Shown here: one piece after another, positions 36,487 through 45,087 of the stretch | How positions within the stretch are numbered: position 1 is the stretch's first letter | Layout of the letters: each line of letters opens with the position of its first letter | Assembly (NCBI RefSeq): GCF_013393385.1 | Contig: NZ_AP023239.1 | Location: forward strand, 4,154,001 to 4,218,000 | Reading direction: 5' to 3' | DNA length: 64,000 nucleotides | From: Paenibacillus sp. URB8-2 | GTDB lineage: Bacteria > Bacillota > Bacilli > Paenibacillales > Paenibacillaceae | Made by a program: the position numbers and the translations under genes | Notes under the pieces: model-generated | Told to the model about the DNA's origin: nothing | Database searches by the model: none | Seen by the model: the letters and a program-made list of their open reading frames with translations, nothing else

Positions 36487-37704
36487 GTACAGCATCAGAA
36501 TTAAAATAGTTAACTTTTGGTAGATATGATATAGTCGAGAGAAAAAGAGGTATCGACTATGAAACTACGTGCATATGCGGTTTGCTTGACCCCGGATCAG
36601 CAGAAAGAATTACAAGGGGTGTGCTCAAAGGGAAAGTGGCCGCACGCTCACTCCGGCGAGCACAAATTCTGTTGTGGGCGGACGAGAACCGGGTGGGCGG
36701 CAAGCTTTCGGACACCACCATTGCGGAGCAATTACACATCCACACCAACACGGTATATCTGGTCCGTAAGACCTTTTCGGAAAAGGGATTACAGGCTGCT
36801 GTCGAACGAAAAAAGAGACTGACACCGCCAAATCCTCCAAAGGTTACCGGCGAACTGGAGGCGAAAATCATCGCGCTCAGTTGCAGTACTCCGCCCGCTG
36901 GAAGAAGTCGGTGGACCCTTCGACTTTTAGCAGACAAGACCGTTGAACTGGGTTACATTGACAGCATTTCGTACGACACGGTGGACCGCATTTTAAAAAC
37001 GAACTCAAGCCCCATCTTCGTAAGTGTTGGTGCATTCCACCGAAGCAGAATGCAGCGTTTGTGGCAGCCATGGAAGATGTATTAGAGGTCTACCATTTAC
37101 CCTACGACAGCGAATGTCCCGTGATTTGCATGGATGAGAAACCGTTCCAACTGCTGGATGACGCTCGAAAACCGATCCCGATGAAGCCCGCCAAGCCGCT
37201 GCGTGAAGACTCCGAATACGTACGTCATGGGACCTGCAGTATCTTTATCTTCACTGAACCGCTTGTGGGCTGGAGACACGTCAGCGTTCGTCCTCGCCGC
37301 ACAAAAATGGAATGGGCGGAGCAAGTTCGAGAACTGTTAGACGTACATTACCCGAGTGCACCCAAAATTCGTTTAGTGATGGATAATTTAAACACGCATT
37401 CGATCGCCTCGTTGTATGAAGCCTTTGAACCGGAAACCGCCTTGCGTCTAGCCAAACGGCTCGAAATTCATTACACCCCCAAACATGGCAGTTGGCTGAA
37501 CATTGCTGAAATTGAGCTGAGCGTAATGACGCGCCAATGTTTAGCAAGACGAATTCCGTCAATAGAAGAATTAGCAAGCGAACTGACCGAATGGGAATCT
37601 GCTCGTAACGCTTCTCAAAGAGGTATAGATTGGCAATTCACTACCGAAGATGCACGGATAAAACTTAAAAGGCTTTACCCACAATTTAAAGACTGATGCT
37701 GTAC
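36487..37704 (+). mobile_element. IS630-family element, copy 1 (damaged)
   Basis: It is bounded by GTACAGCATCAG and its inverse CTGATGCTGTAC, and flanked by TA on both sides (36485-36486, 37705-37706), as expected for IS630. It is almost identical to copy 2 at 49553-50773 but 3 bp shorter. One A is missing near 36629 (early frameshift) and two A are missing in the T4-A7 run near 36995. The DDE half (37061-37696, [26 protein letters not shown]) is open, but the N-terminal half is broken. Confidence 0.9.
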
Positions 37705-37808
37705 TAGCAGCTCATCCGACACTATAATTCGAAAAGATAGGTCAAACCAAAAACAGCAAGAAACTATCCTTCAACCAACAAACAATAATCATAAAAGTCA
37801 TGATATCA

Positions 37809-38450
37809 TTAATATGAAGTAATCCTCGGTGTCCCCAAAGCCATATACCATTTCTTGAACTCGGATGAGTAATTCGTAAGTATTTGCAGGTTAAACTTTT
37901 CATCTTCAGCCATAACTGAATTATGAAAAAGCCCAGAGTAATAACTGGTATACAATTGTTGGCCGTTTTGATCAGATTCTACTTCGTAAGCAGAGATGTA
38001 CAGCAAAACAGGATCCAACAAAGCACTCATTTCTCTTCCCTCAATCATCCATCCCTCAATGCTGATATTCCAAAAACCAACAATCCCTAATTTCTCCAGA
38101 TTTGCAACTGTATCTTTCATCCATGATTCAGCTGCAGGTAGTGCCTTTAGTCCGCTGACGCGATTTTGAAGCACTAAGGAGCACTTTTTTCCATTGTTAT
38201 CATCTATTGGACTCTGTACATGCTTATCTGCATATAACTTTGCGGCTAAAGACTCTAATTCCGCTTTATCACCTTCAAAACTAACACTTGTAACGATCGT
38301 TCGCTCTTGATCCGACAATAGCTCATCAGCCAATTGTGACAAAAACTGCAAGTCTTCAATGGTTTCAGAAATGACATGTGGCTTACTGGAGTTAACGCTC
38401 ATGGCGGCAGTTGTAGCAGCCAAAATCAGAAAAGTAAGTATTTCGCTCAA
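37809..38450 (-). CDS. Exported protein of unknown function, predicted regulon member
   Basis: 213 residues beginning with a hydrophobic segment (ILTFLILAATTAAMSV), then a soluble, mixed alpha/beta region of about 190 residues. It has some resemblance to YwmB-like proteins (the NISIEGWM region), but I would not assign it. The TTG start at 38450 has GGAGG nine bases upstream; an ATG in another frame nearer to the site gives only a short peptide. It is transcribed alone from site I. Confidence 0.7.
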   Translation of the reverse strand: MSEILTFLILAATTAAMSVNSSKPHVISETIEDLQFLSQLADELLSDQERTIVTSVSFEGDKAELESLAAKLYADKHVQSPIDDNNGKKCSLVLQNRVSGLKALPAAESWMKDTVANLEKLGIVGFWNISIEGWMIEGREMSALLDPVLLYISAYEVESDQNGQQLYTSYYSGLFHNSVMAEDEKFNLQILTNYSSEFKKWYMALGTPRITSY

Positions 38451-38519
38451 TCATTATACCTCCATTTACCAATAGATGGACTCGCCCATCTATTTTTGTT
38501 AAGCGTTAGAATTAATACT

Positions 38520-38553
38520 ACTTTACTTTAAAATTATGTGGAAATCATGTAGA
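38520..38553 (-). promoter_or_regulatory. Direct-repeat activator site I with -10 box
   Basis: TGTGGA (38537) and TGTAGA (38548) are 11 bp apart. TAAAGT (minus strand, 38520-38525) lies exactly 11 bp downstream. The sequence around it is similar to that of site H (GTTAGAATTA and CTTTA blocks shared). Confidence 0.78.
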
Positions 38554-38633
38554 CAGGATTCTAGTCGAGGATAAATACTCGGATGCAAAATATTCAGACA
38601 TAGAATAAGGAAACTATATAACCAAATAAAGCA

Positions 38634-38815
38634 AGCCATCCATATCAAGCATCATAACATCGAGTTAAATAATATCAACGGAATTCTTCTTGATAATAGA
38701 TCATATTTCTTGTCCTTTACCAGCCTCTTCAACCTGGGATCCTTTCCTTCATTAAAAAATCCGGATTAAGTTCCTCATATTTCCATTCATCTGTCGAACT
38801 TCAGGACTATGTTCA
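38634..38815 (-). pseudogene. Decayed copy of the response-regulator receiver region
   Basis: About 180 bp align by eye with 32758-32940, the 5' half of the response regulator gene. Shared blocks include GCCATCCATATCA, AATAATATCAA, GGAATTCTTCTTGA and GGTTCCTCATATT-like sequence. Insertions, deletions and stops make it non-coding. It lies beyond site I, as the true gene lies beyond site H, which suggests a duplicated block. The rest of 38554-39025 holds nothing else recognisable. Confidence 0.75.
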
Positions 38816-39025
38816 TTGGTTTAATTATCACCGAATCCACGGTACATTGAGGTATCTTACTCCTGTACAAGCCAGAAAAGCGCCCTCATAATTATTGTTC
38901 AGTTTAGGGTTGACTATCCATTAAGAACGAAGCGGATGGTGCTGCTTGATATAACTAGGGTAGGAAATGTGGAAGCTTTAGTGGAGCAGACGTCTACTAT
39001 CGTAATCGAGCCTGATAAGCGACAT

Positions 39026-39071
39026 GAATTAAACAGGAGCCTTCTACGTAGCAGGCCCCTGTTTAATTCAA
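39026..39071 (-). terminator. Terminator of the SHOCT-domain gene
   Basis: GAATTAAACAGG and CCTGTTTAATTC form a 12-bp stem overlapping the stop codon at 39068. Confidence 0.65.
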
Positions 39072-39301
39072 GTCTGACTTTTATTGTCCAATAATTTTCG
39101 TCTATGATTAAACTCTTCATCACTGAGTTCACCATTGGCATAACGTTCTTTTAATATCATGAGGGGTCCATCATCCACTCTGTATTTCCTCATTAGCAAT
39201 CGGATAACTACATAAATTGTTATGCCAATAGCAATGATCAGAAGAAGTAAACCAATCACCATGATGAAGCACATCATGGTCATCTTGGAACCATACATCA
39301 T
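39068..39301 (-). CDS. Small membrane protein with SHOCT domain
   Basis: 77 residues. A Met-rich start and a long hydrophobic helix (MVIGLLLLIIAIGITIYVVI) are followed by the short SHOCT motif LKERYANGELSDEEFNHRR. SHOCT segments occur at protein ends and may aid oligomerisation. ATG at 39301 has GGGAGG upstream. No direct-repeat site was seen in front of it. Confidence 0.85.
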   Translation of the reverse strand: MMYGSKMTMMCFIMVIGLLLLIIAIGITIYVVIRLLMRKYRVDDGPLMILKERYANGELSDEEFNHRRKLLDNKSQT

Positions 39302-39498
39302 TGCACATTCCTCCCATCACTAGCATTTTCATTTCGCAAACCAATTATTCCCTTAGTTCCAAACTCCTTAAATGCGAAACGAGCCTTAGAAGCTATTCAT
39401 TCGTAAAGCCCCTATTTATTTTTATTTTTGAAATGAGTATTACTGCATTCTATCTGTCCCCAACAACTCTCCACCACTCTCTTAGGGCCTTCAAATGA

Positions 39499-39540
39499 AA
39501 AAAGACAAGCCCGTGTGAATAAACACGAACTTGCCCTTAT
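39499..39540 (-). terminator. Terminator of the riboswitch-controlled NlpC/P60 gene
   Basis: GGGCAAGTTCGTGT pairs with ACACGGGCTTGTC (one mismatch) and is followed by T6 on the minus strand. Confidence 0.82.
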
Positions 39541-39551
39541 TGTCCTATTGG

Positions 39552-40022
39552 TTAGTCACTTATCATTGTTCGGAAACTCTTATCATTCACCACTCGCCGA
39601 GCGGTAACGTAACGATTTTGGTAGTATGATTCCGATAACTTACTTATTCTTACTCCTTTGCTGCTGGAGGCGTGTGCAAACTGATTATTACCGATATAAA
39701 TTCCTGCATGAGATACTCCCTTACCGAAGGTATTAAAAAACACCAAATCACCTGATCGCAAATTTTCTTTAGCTACCGGAGTTCCTTCCTTGGCCTGGGA
39801 CTGGGATGTACGCGGAAGACTATTTACATTAAACTTTTTCATTACATATAAGATAAACCCTGTACAATCGAACCCTGAAACAGTAGTTCCTCCCCATAAA
39901 TATGGGGTTCCAATTACTTGTTTCACTGTGCTTTGAAGCTTGATTTCACTTGCAAAGATTGTGGGTGCTGTTGAAGTAAATAAAACTGCAGCTCCTATTA
40001 GAGAAATGATGACTTTCTTCAG
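39552..40022 (-). CDS. Secreted NlpC/P60 cell-wall peptidase, CTG start
   Basis: About 156 residues. A signal peptide (KKVIISLIGAAVLFTSTA...FAS) is followed directly by the NlpC/P60 domain. The catalytic Cys lies in GFDCTGFILYV, the His in SHAGIYIGNNQFAHAS. It cleaves peptidoglycan stem peptides. No ATG, GTG or TTG gives the full signal peptide; CTG at 40020-40022 lies 9 bp after AAGGGAG and is the best start. The shorter reading from an internal ATG would lose the signal peptide. A c-di-AMP riboswitch sits in the leader. Confidence 0.85.
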   Translation of the reverse strand: MKKVIISLIGAAVLFTSTAPTIFASEIKLQSTVKQVIGTPYLWGGTTVSGFDCTGFILYVMKKFNVNSLPRTSQSQAKEGTPVAKENLRSGDLVFFNTFGKGVSHAGIYIGNNQFAHASSSKGVRISKLSESYYQNRYVTARRVVNDKSFRTMISD

Positions 40023-40042
40023 AACCTTATTCTCCCTTCAAT

Positions 40043-40156
40043 GCCTACGGAGTTAGCTGAGGGTTCGGTTAAAGGTTCCCTATACTCTCTTGATTACAAG
40101 AATAATTCACCCGGAATGGTTCCCCCGTTTTCAAAACGAAATTCGGCAGCAAGTTA
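40043..40156 (-). promoter_or_regulatory. c-di-AMP riboswitch (ydaO-yuaA type)
   Basis: On the minus strand the conserved blocks appear in order: TGCCGAATTTCG, ACGGGGGAACCA, CGGGTGAATTA, GGGAACCTTTAACCGAACCC, CAGCTAACTCCGTAGGC. These are the hallmark elements of the ydaO-type riboswitch, which turns genes off when c-di-AMP binds and often controls wall hydrolases. It lies 21-135 bp upstream of the NlpC/P60 start. Confidence 0.9.
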
Positions 40157-40237
40157 ATATTTTGTAACTATTTCTACTTTATAATATTTAGAAGACGCCT
40201 GTCAATACTTTCTCTTACTCGTTTGTTTTATTTTCGA

Positions 40238-40271
40238 TCCACATAGTTCCTACATATTTTTGTAGTACAAT
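40238..40271 (+). promoter_or_regulatory. Direct-repeat site L on the plus strand, with no clear target gene
   Basis: TCCACA (40238) and CCTACA (40249) are 11 bp apart, and TACAAT (40266-40271) follows after exactly 11 bp, the full regulon pattern in plus orientation. The first downstream frame is only 24 codons (40311-40385, AAGG upstream). Beyond it lies the 3' end of asnB on the opposite strand, so the transcript may be a small RNA, an asnB antisense or a decayed gene. Confidence 0.65.
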
Positions 40272-40500
40272 TTGCTCTAAAATCTTAATATAACAAGGAA
40301 AGATAAGGCAATGGGGAATATCAGCTACTTACGAGTAAAAATCCTTTCTACTACATTTCTATCAAATACAAATAAAGATATCTAAAACTAAAAGCAACAA
40401 AATTGTAATGACTATTCACTTTTTTCGTTTACGACCCTACTAGTCAATGATATGAGAAATCTGATAATTAGTCCAAAGACCCATATCCTGCCTTACTATC

Positions 40501-42381
40501 TTAATTTACCAAAGCACGCTTTATAGAAGACTGCTGGATATACAAAGAATGCCACAACGAAAAAATATAAATTGTCCAAATCTTGCGGGAGTAATCCACT
40601 TTTCCCCTTCGATGTTGTTTCAGCATCTCTTTAACATAGATTATTTGAATCCACTGATCAATTCCACTGTTCTCGATTTGCTCGATCATGATGTCACCAA
40701 TGGAAGTTTGTAACCACTTTCTTAAGGGTACAGGAAAGCCCAGCTTAGGACGGTCTAACACAGGAAAGGGAACTATACCTTCTAAGGCTTTGCGCAGCAC
40801 ATATTTAGTAGTTCCTTTTGCCACCAGTAGAGAGGCAGGAATTTTTCGAGCAATTTCAAAAACCTCTTTATCAAGAAAAGGAACGCGGACTTCTAAAGAG
40901 TGAGCCATACTCATCTTATCCGCTTTCATTAATATATCACCGGGCAACCAAAGTTGGAGATCTATTAACTGCATGCGGGTTATGTCATCCAGATTCTTAT
41001 GTTCCTCATAAATGGCTCTCGTGATTTCCGTCGTAGGTTCCCAGTTTTTATATAGGTCAGGATGAAAATTTAGGACCATCCTTTTTTCATCTTCCGAAAA
41101 AATGTTGGCATTTCCGAAAAAGCGCTCTTGCAAAGGGGTCAGTGCTCTTCGGATATAATTCTTTCCATAAAATGAGAAAGGGATTTCACCTACATATTGT
41201 TTTAATCGTTTTTTTACTCCTGCAGGCATCCACGATAATGGTTTTAGCGAGTGAGGCTCCCTATAAATGCGATATCCACCAAACAATTCATCGGCTCCTT
41301 CACCGGACAGTGCCACAGTAACCTGTTCCCCTGCTAATTGTGCTAACCGGTAAACGGCAATGGCCGATGGATCTGCAATGGGCTCGTCCATGTGCCATAC
41401 AGCTTTCATGGTATCTTCAAAAAAATGTTGAGCCGAAATCAGTTCCTCGAAATGATTTGTTCCCAGCGCTTCGGCGATTTGTCTAGCAACCACATTTTCA
41501 TTTTGTTCTCCTTCAAAACCGACTGAAAAGGTTTTAACCGAACGTTGACTCGCTAAGAAACTTGCTATCGCTGTAGAATCAATACCACCAGATAAAAAGC
41601 TTCCTAGGGGGACATCACTCTGCGTGTGCAGTTTAACCGAATTCCTAAGACTGTATCTAATTTCTTCGATAAAGGTCTCAAGCGGACGATCCTCTGCTTC
41701 AAAGCTTGGCTCCCAATATCTCTGTTTTGTGATTCTTCCCCTGGAATCTATTTTCAAAAAATGACCTGGCTCGAGTTTACTGACTCCACGAAACATTGTA
41801 GCTGGCTGCGGAACGTATTGAAGTGTGAGATAATGCAGTAAACTTTTAGGATCGACTGCCGGATTAATATCTTCCACCGCTATAATACTTTTAATTTCCG
41901 ATGCAAATACAAACTTCTTATGATCCAAGTAATAATAAAATGGCTTAATGCCAAAGTGATCCCGGGCAGCAAACATTTGTTTGTTTTTCCGATCCCAGAT
42001 AGCAAAAGCAAACATTCCACGTAACTTATCTACACAGCGCTCCTGATATTCTTCATATAGATGGACAATAACTTCAGAATCAGTATTCGTTTGGAATCGG
42101 TGTCCCAATCCCTCCAATTCTATTCTTAAGGACTGATAATTATAAATTTCACCGTTAAAAATTAGCCAAAAGGTTTGGTCTTCATTGGATAGTGGCTGAC
42201 TTCCATTCGATAAATCAAGAATTGATAATCTGGTAAATCCTAAACCGACCTGATTATCGATGATTCGGATTCCGGTGTGATTAGGGCCACGGTGCTGCAT
42301 CATATGGGTCATTTTCCTTAACATGGATACAGTTGGCCCTTGGTCATTTTCAAATCTCATAATCCCTGCAATTCCACACAT
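40501..42381 (-). CDS. asnB: Glutamine-hydrolysing asparagine synthase-type amidotransferase
   Basis: 626 residues. Cys2 is the glutaminase nucleophile (MCGIAGIM) with NGEIYN. The synthetase half has the ATP pyrophosphatase motif SGGIDSTAIA. It transfers ammonia from glutamine to aspartate or, as shown for Bacillus subtilis AsnB, amidates meso-diaminopimelate in peptidoglycan. The setting argues for a wall role: NlpC/P60 enzymes on both sides and BlaI/M56 regulators directly upstream. Two BlaI-type palindromes (42405-42423, 42471-42489) lie in the 128-bp upstream gap. Confidence 0.92.
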   Translation of the reverse strand: MCGIAGIMRFENDQGPTVSMLRKMTHMMQHRGPNHTGIRIIDNQVGLGFTRLSILDLSNGSQPLSNEDQTFWLIFNGEIYNYQSLRIELEGLGHRFQTNTDSEVIVHLYEEYQERCVDKLRGMFAFAIWDRKNKQMFAARDHFGIKPFYYYLDHKKFVFASEIKSIIAVEDINPAVDPKSLLHYLTLQYVPQPATMFRGVSKLEPGHFLKIDSRGRITKQRYWEPSFEAEDRPLETFIEEIRYSLRNSVKLHTQSDVPLGSFLSGGIDSTAIASFLASQRSVKTFSVGFEGEQNENVVARQIAEALGTNHFEELISAQHFFEDTMKAVWHMDEPIADPSAIAVYRLAQLAGEQVTVALSGEGADELFGGYRIYREPHSLKPLSWMPAGVKKRLKQYVGEIPFSFYGKNYIRRALTPLQERFFGNANIFSEDEKRMVLNFHPDLYKNWEPTTEITRAIYEEHKNLDDITRMQLIDLQLWLPGDILMKADKMSMAHSLEVRVPFLDKEVFEIARKIPASLLVAKGTTKYVLRKALEGIVPFPVLDRPKLGFPVPLRKWLQTSIGDIMIEQIENSGIDQWIQIIYVKEMLKQHRRGKVDYSRKIWTIYIFSLWHSLYIQQSSIKRALVN

Positions 42382-42404
42382 AAAAAAGTCCTCTCCTTAT
42401 TTAT

Positions 42405-42423
42405 AAACTACATATTGTAGTTT
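42405..42423. promoter_or_regulatory. BlaI-type operator upstream of asnB
   Basis: AAACTACATATTGTAGTTT is a perfect palindrome with 8-bp arms. It contains the TACA...TGTA core bound by BlaI/MecI repressors and lies 24 bp before the asnB ATG. Confidence 0.85.
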
Positions 42424-42470
42424 AATATACAACTTAAAGCACCTTCTTCAGTTGGTTAACCTTATTTCAT

Positions 42471-42489
42471 AAACTACAATGCGTAGTTT
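42471..42489. promoter_or_regulatory. Second BlaI-type operator upstream of asnB
   Basis: AAACTACAATGCGTAGTTT has the same arms with one mismatch. It lies 48 bp upstream of the first box. Confidence 0.8.
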
Positions 42490-42509
42490 TTAACTTTCAA
42501 GAAAAGCGG

Positions 42510-43358
42510 CTAGCTGCAGCCGCTTATGATAATGATGCTAAGCAATACAAATAGAATGGATGACATAACCACTGGGATTATTTCTAATACAGGAATTTTA
42601 ATCTTAGCCTTCGGTTGAACCAGCTTTTGAATTCGATAATTAATTGCATCATCAGCGAAACCAACCCCAATAGGTCGTTTTTGTTTACTTCTGGAACATT
42701 TATAGAGCACACAAGCTAATTCATACGGTGATTTCATCTGACTAACCGCAAACTGATCCGCTTCAATTTCAGTCCAGACCATAATATAATGAGCTAGCTT
42801 TTTTAAGATGGGAACAAACGGTAAACTATTCTTAATGAGATGAATGATCAGTAAGCGAAGCGGATCAAACTTTTGAGCGTGGTTGTACTCATGTAATAAA
42901 ACAGCAAGAATTTCGTGTTCTGTAAACTCTTGAACAAGCTTTGATGAAAGCACAATTTTCGGCCTGAAAAAACCCGAAGTGAGAGCTAATAACGAATCAC
43001 GGTGAATGACGACAATCCGTCCATCTATAAAATCATACCGTTTATTAAGCCTGTTAGTTAAAGTGATATCACATTGAGTTTGCACAACCTTATTCCACTG
43101 TCGTTCTAGTCTGATCTGCTGATAAACCATGATTATGACTACAAAGAAGCTATACAAGATAATAATATTCAGTCCGACGAAAATCACTTGATGTAATATC
43201 GTCCTCTCTGCCAATGCAGAAAGACAATATTCCAGCAATCCCCATATTGGAGAATATCCTCTAAACTCATGTAAAACATATAAGATCATTTGACTCCATA
43301 TTAGTAAACTAATAAGGATCATCAAACTAAGAGCCACTTGATGCTTTTTAATGCTCAT
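42510..43358 (-). CDS. M56 (BlaR1/MecR1-type) membrane metalloprotease without sensor domain
   Basis: About 282 residues with four predicted membrane helices. The zinc motif HEYNH (LLHEYNHAQKFDP) and a downstream glutamate in WTEIEAD mark the M56 family. BlaR1 proteins cleave BlaI after antibiotic binding, but the extracellular penicillin-binding domain (about 250 residues) is absent, so another signal or partner must trigger it. ATG at 43358 lies 9 bp after AAAGGTG. It overlaps the end of blaI. Confidence 0.88.
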   Translation of the reverse strand: MSIKKHQVALSLMILISLLIWSQMILYVLHEFRGYSPIWGLLEYCLSALAERTILHQVIFVGLNIIILYSFFVVIIMVYQQIRLERQWNKVVQTQCDITLTNRLNKRYDFIDGRIVVIHRDSLLALTSGFFRPKIVLSSKLVQEFTEHEILAVLLHEYNHAQKFDPLRLLIIHLIKNSLPFVPILKKLAHYIMVWTEIEADQFAVSQMKSPYELACVLYKCSRSKQKRPIGVGFADDAINYRIQKLVQPKAKIKIPVLEIIPVVMSSILFVLLSIIIISGCS

Positions 43359-43782
43359 TATCATTAACACCTTTGCGCCACTGCTCCAAGCGAGCCTCCA
43401 ACAGCTTCATTAGTTCTGGGTCGGCCTCCTGTACAGCATCAACCATGTGGTTGACCATTAGGCCCCCAAAATCATGAATAAGTTCCTCGGTCACAATTCG
43501 CGTTTGCTCATTTATAAATGCCTCTTTACTTTGGATGGGTTCAAAATAACTGTGCTTAAACCTTCCCTTACCTACGGTTGTTTTCTTGAGATGACCCTTT
43601 TCAAAAAGCCGATTCATTACTGTCATCACAGCATTGTACGACAGCTCTTCTTTGAGAAGAGATTGTACTTGCTTCGCCGTGACTTTTGAGTTAGCCCAGA
43701 TAATGTCCATAATTTGAGATTCAAGAGATCCAAAAAAGCGGTTTATCCCTTCTCCTTCTAAATTAATACGTTTAACCAACAC
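43348..43782 (-). CDS. blaI: BlaI/MecI-family repressor
   Basis: 144 residues. Winged-helix DNA-binding half: LESQIMDIIWANSKVTAKQV and SYNAVMTVMNRLFEKGHL. The C-terminal helical half dimerises and is the site cut by M56 proteases. GTG start at 43782 with AAGGGGG upstream. Three matching operators are seen, two before asnB and one upstream of its own operon and the divergent NlpC/P60 gene. Confidence 0.9.
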   Translation of the reverse strand: MLVKRINLEGEGINRFFGSLESQIMDIIWANSKVTAKQVQSLLKEELSYNAVMTVMNRLFEKGHLKKTTVGKGRFKHSYFEPIQSKEAFINEQTRIVTEELIHDFGGLMVNHMVDAVQEADPELMKLLEARLEQWRKGVNDNEH

Positions 43783-43785
43783 GTT

Positions 43786-43914
43786 TTACCCCCTTCTCTC
43801 TAGATACTTTTGGAATAGAGAACTACTTAAAGGAGTATCTTCCAAAAGCTTATCTCCCCAAATAATCAACATAACGACTAATAAAACAAACAATAACATA
43901 ATCCATTTCGTCAT
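43786..43914 (-). CDS. Tiny single-helix membrane protein upstream of blaI
   Basis: 42 residues: one helix (WIMLLFVLLVVMLIIWG) and a polar tail (LFQKYLERRG). Its stop is 3 bp before the blaI GTG, and AAGG lies 7 bp before its ATG. Probably the first gene of the blaI operon. It is too short to classify. Confidence 0.6.
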   Translation of the reverse strand: MTKWIMLLFVLLVVMLIIWGDKLLEDTPLSSSLFQKYLERRG

Positions 43915-43947
43915 AATAGGACCTTGTAATCCTCCTGCATGTTTTAA

Positions 43948-43966
43948 CTACTACACATTGTAGTTT
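43948..43966. promoter_or_regulatory. BlaI-type operator between the blaI operon and the NlpC/P60 gene
   Basis: ACTACA-CAT-TGTAGTTT keeps the right arm fully and six bases of the left. It can act on the blaI operon (minus) and possibly on the divergent wall peptidase gene (plus). Confidence 0.7.
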
Positions 43967-44094
43967 CTTTTAGATCTATAGTCAACGGATTAGTGCTTAA
44001 AGTTATAATTACCAAAATTTATATATCTACAAACGTTTTAAAACTATGTTATGATGTGTCCCATATTTATTACAACCTGTTGGAGGGATAGAAC

Positions 44095-44646
44095 ATGAAG
44101 AAGAAGTCATTTATTTTCGTAGCACTAGCTGCCTCAATTTCTTTTGGTTCACTGAATGTTTCATCTATTTCCGCAGCAAGTCAATCTACAGCTGTCCAAA
44201 CTAGTAATCTGCGAGAAAATGTGATTAACAGTGGAATGAAATATTTGGGCACCCCCTATGAATTTGGTTCCAGTCGCAGTAATACACAGACTTTTGACTG
44301 TTCCGATTTTGTAAGACAAGCCTACAAAGAAGGTACAGGAGTTACCATACCTCCCGATTCACGTAAACAAGGAGCTTACGTTAAGGAGAATGGCTCGCAC
44401 ACAAAAAACTGGCAGGAATTAAAGCCCGGCGATATCATGTTTTTTATGTCTTATCGAGGAAATAACGAGTCCTCTTACACAGGAATTGATAAAAATACAG
44501 CCCGAATCACCCATAACGGGATCTACCTAGGCAACGGAAAAATACTCCACACTTACTCCAAAAAATCCGGAGGTGTAAGGATTGATAATATCCCAGGGAC
44601 TCAATGGGAAAAACGATTTCTATTTGGTGGGAGCACTCTTAATTAA
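44095..44646 (+). CDS. Secreted NlpC/P60 cell-wall peptidase (second)
   Basis: 183 residues. A signal peptide (residues 1 to about 28, ending ISAAS) is followed by an NlpC/P60 domain. Catalytic Cys is in TFDCSDFVRQAY, His in ITHNGIYLGNGKILH, and a later His in ILHTYS. It cleaves wall peptides. ATG at 44095 has TTGGAGGG upstream. Unlike the gene at 39552, no c-di-AMP riboswitch is seen. It is divergent from the blaI operon. Confidence 0.9.
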   Translation: MKKKSFIFVALAASISFGSLNVSSISAASQSTAVQTSNLRENVINSGMKYLGTPYEFGSSRSNTQTFDCSDFVRQAYKEGTGVTIPPDSRKQGAYVKENGSHTKNWQELKPGDIMFFMSYRGNNESSYTGIDKNTARITHNGIYLGNGKILHTYSKKSGGVRIDNIPGTQWEKRFLFGGSTLN

Positions 44647-44729
44647 ATAATTTAATAAAAACAAGTGTCTAAAATTGTATTATATATAGTATAATCACCT
44701 TCGATTCCTATTGGAGGTGAAATTAAAAA

Positions 44730-44882
44730 ATGAAGAACCGCAAGAAGTTTATCCTGATTCTAATTTGTAGTTCAATATTACTAATTAGCGCAGCAGGATG
44801 TAGCCAAACAAATAATAATCAAAATCAAGGGAACATGCAGAATATGGATCATAGCAACATGCAAATGGAAAATAACAATTAA
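44730..44882 (+). CDS. Small Met/Asn/His-rich lipoprotein
   Basis: 50 residues. The signal peptide ends in lipobox SAAGC. The mature part is only about 27 residues, rich in Asn, Gln and Met with MDHSNMQM at the end, a plausible Cu(I)-binding pattern. GGAGGTGA lies 9 bp before the ATG, TATAAT at 44690-44695 is the likely -10, and a terminator follows at once. It is a single-gene unit, not behind a direct-repeat site. Confidence 0.8.
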   Translation: MKNRKKFILILICSSILLISAAGCSQTNNNQNQGNMQNMDHSNMQMENNN

Positions 44883-44910
44883 GAAAGTCTGTTCTAAAAA
44901 CAGACAAAAT

Positions 44911-44956
44911 CAGCAGCCATTTATCTGAAAAACGGATAAATAGCTGCTTGTTTTAT
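44911..44956 (+). terminator. Terminator of the small lipoprotein gene
   Basis: AGCAGCCATTTATC pairs with GATAAATAGCTGCT with one bulge and is followed by TGTTTTATTT. A smaller hairpin, GTCTGTTC...CAGAC, precedes it. Confidence 0.8.
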
Positions 44957-45087
44957 TTATGCCAGATAGCTCAATGGTACCTTATTTGTCATGAAGTATA
45001 CATTTTTAACACATTGTTTCTTCATACTTTTTTCTTATAATACGCATGAAGGGAAAAATTTCATATAAAAGAAGAGGATGATGAATC

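Noticed and set aside
44026..44050. TCTACA with a -10-like TATGTT before the second NlpC/P60 gene
   Set aside because: Only one half-site is present and the gap to the -10 is 13 bp, so it does not meet the regulon pattern.
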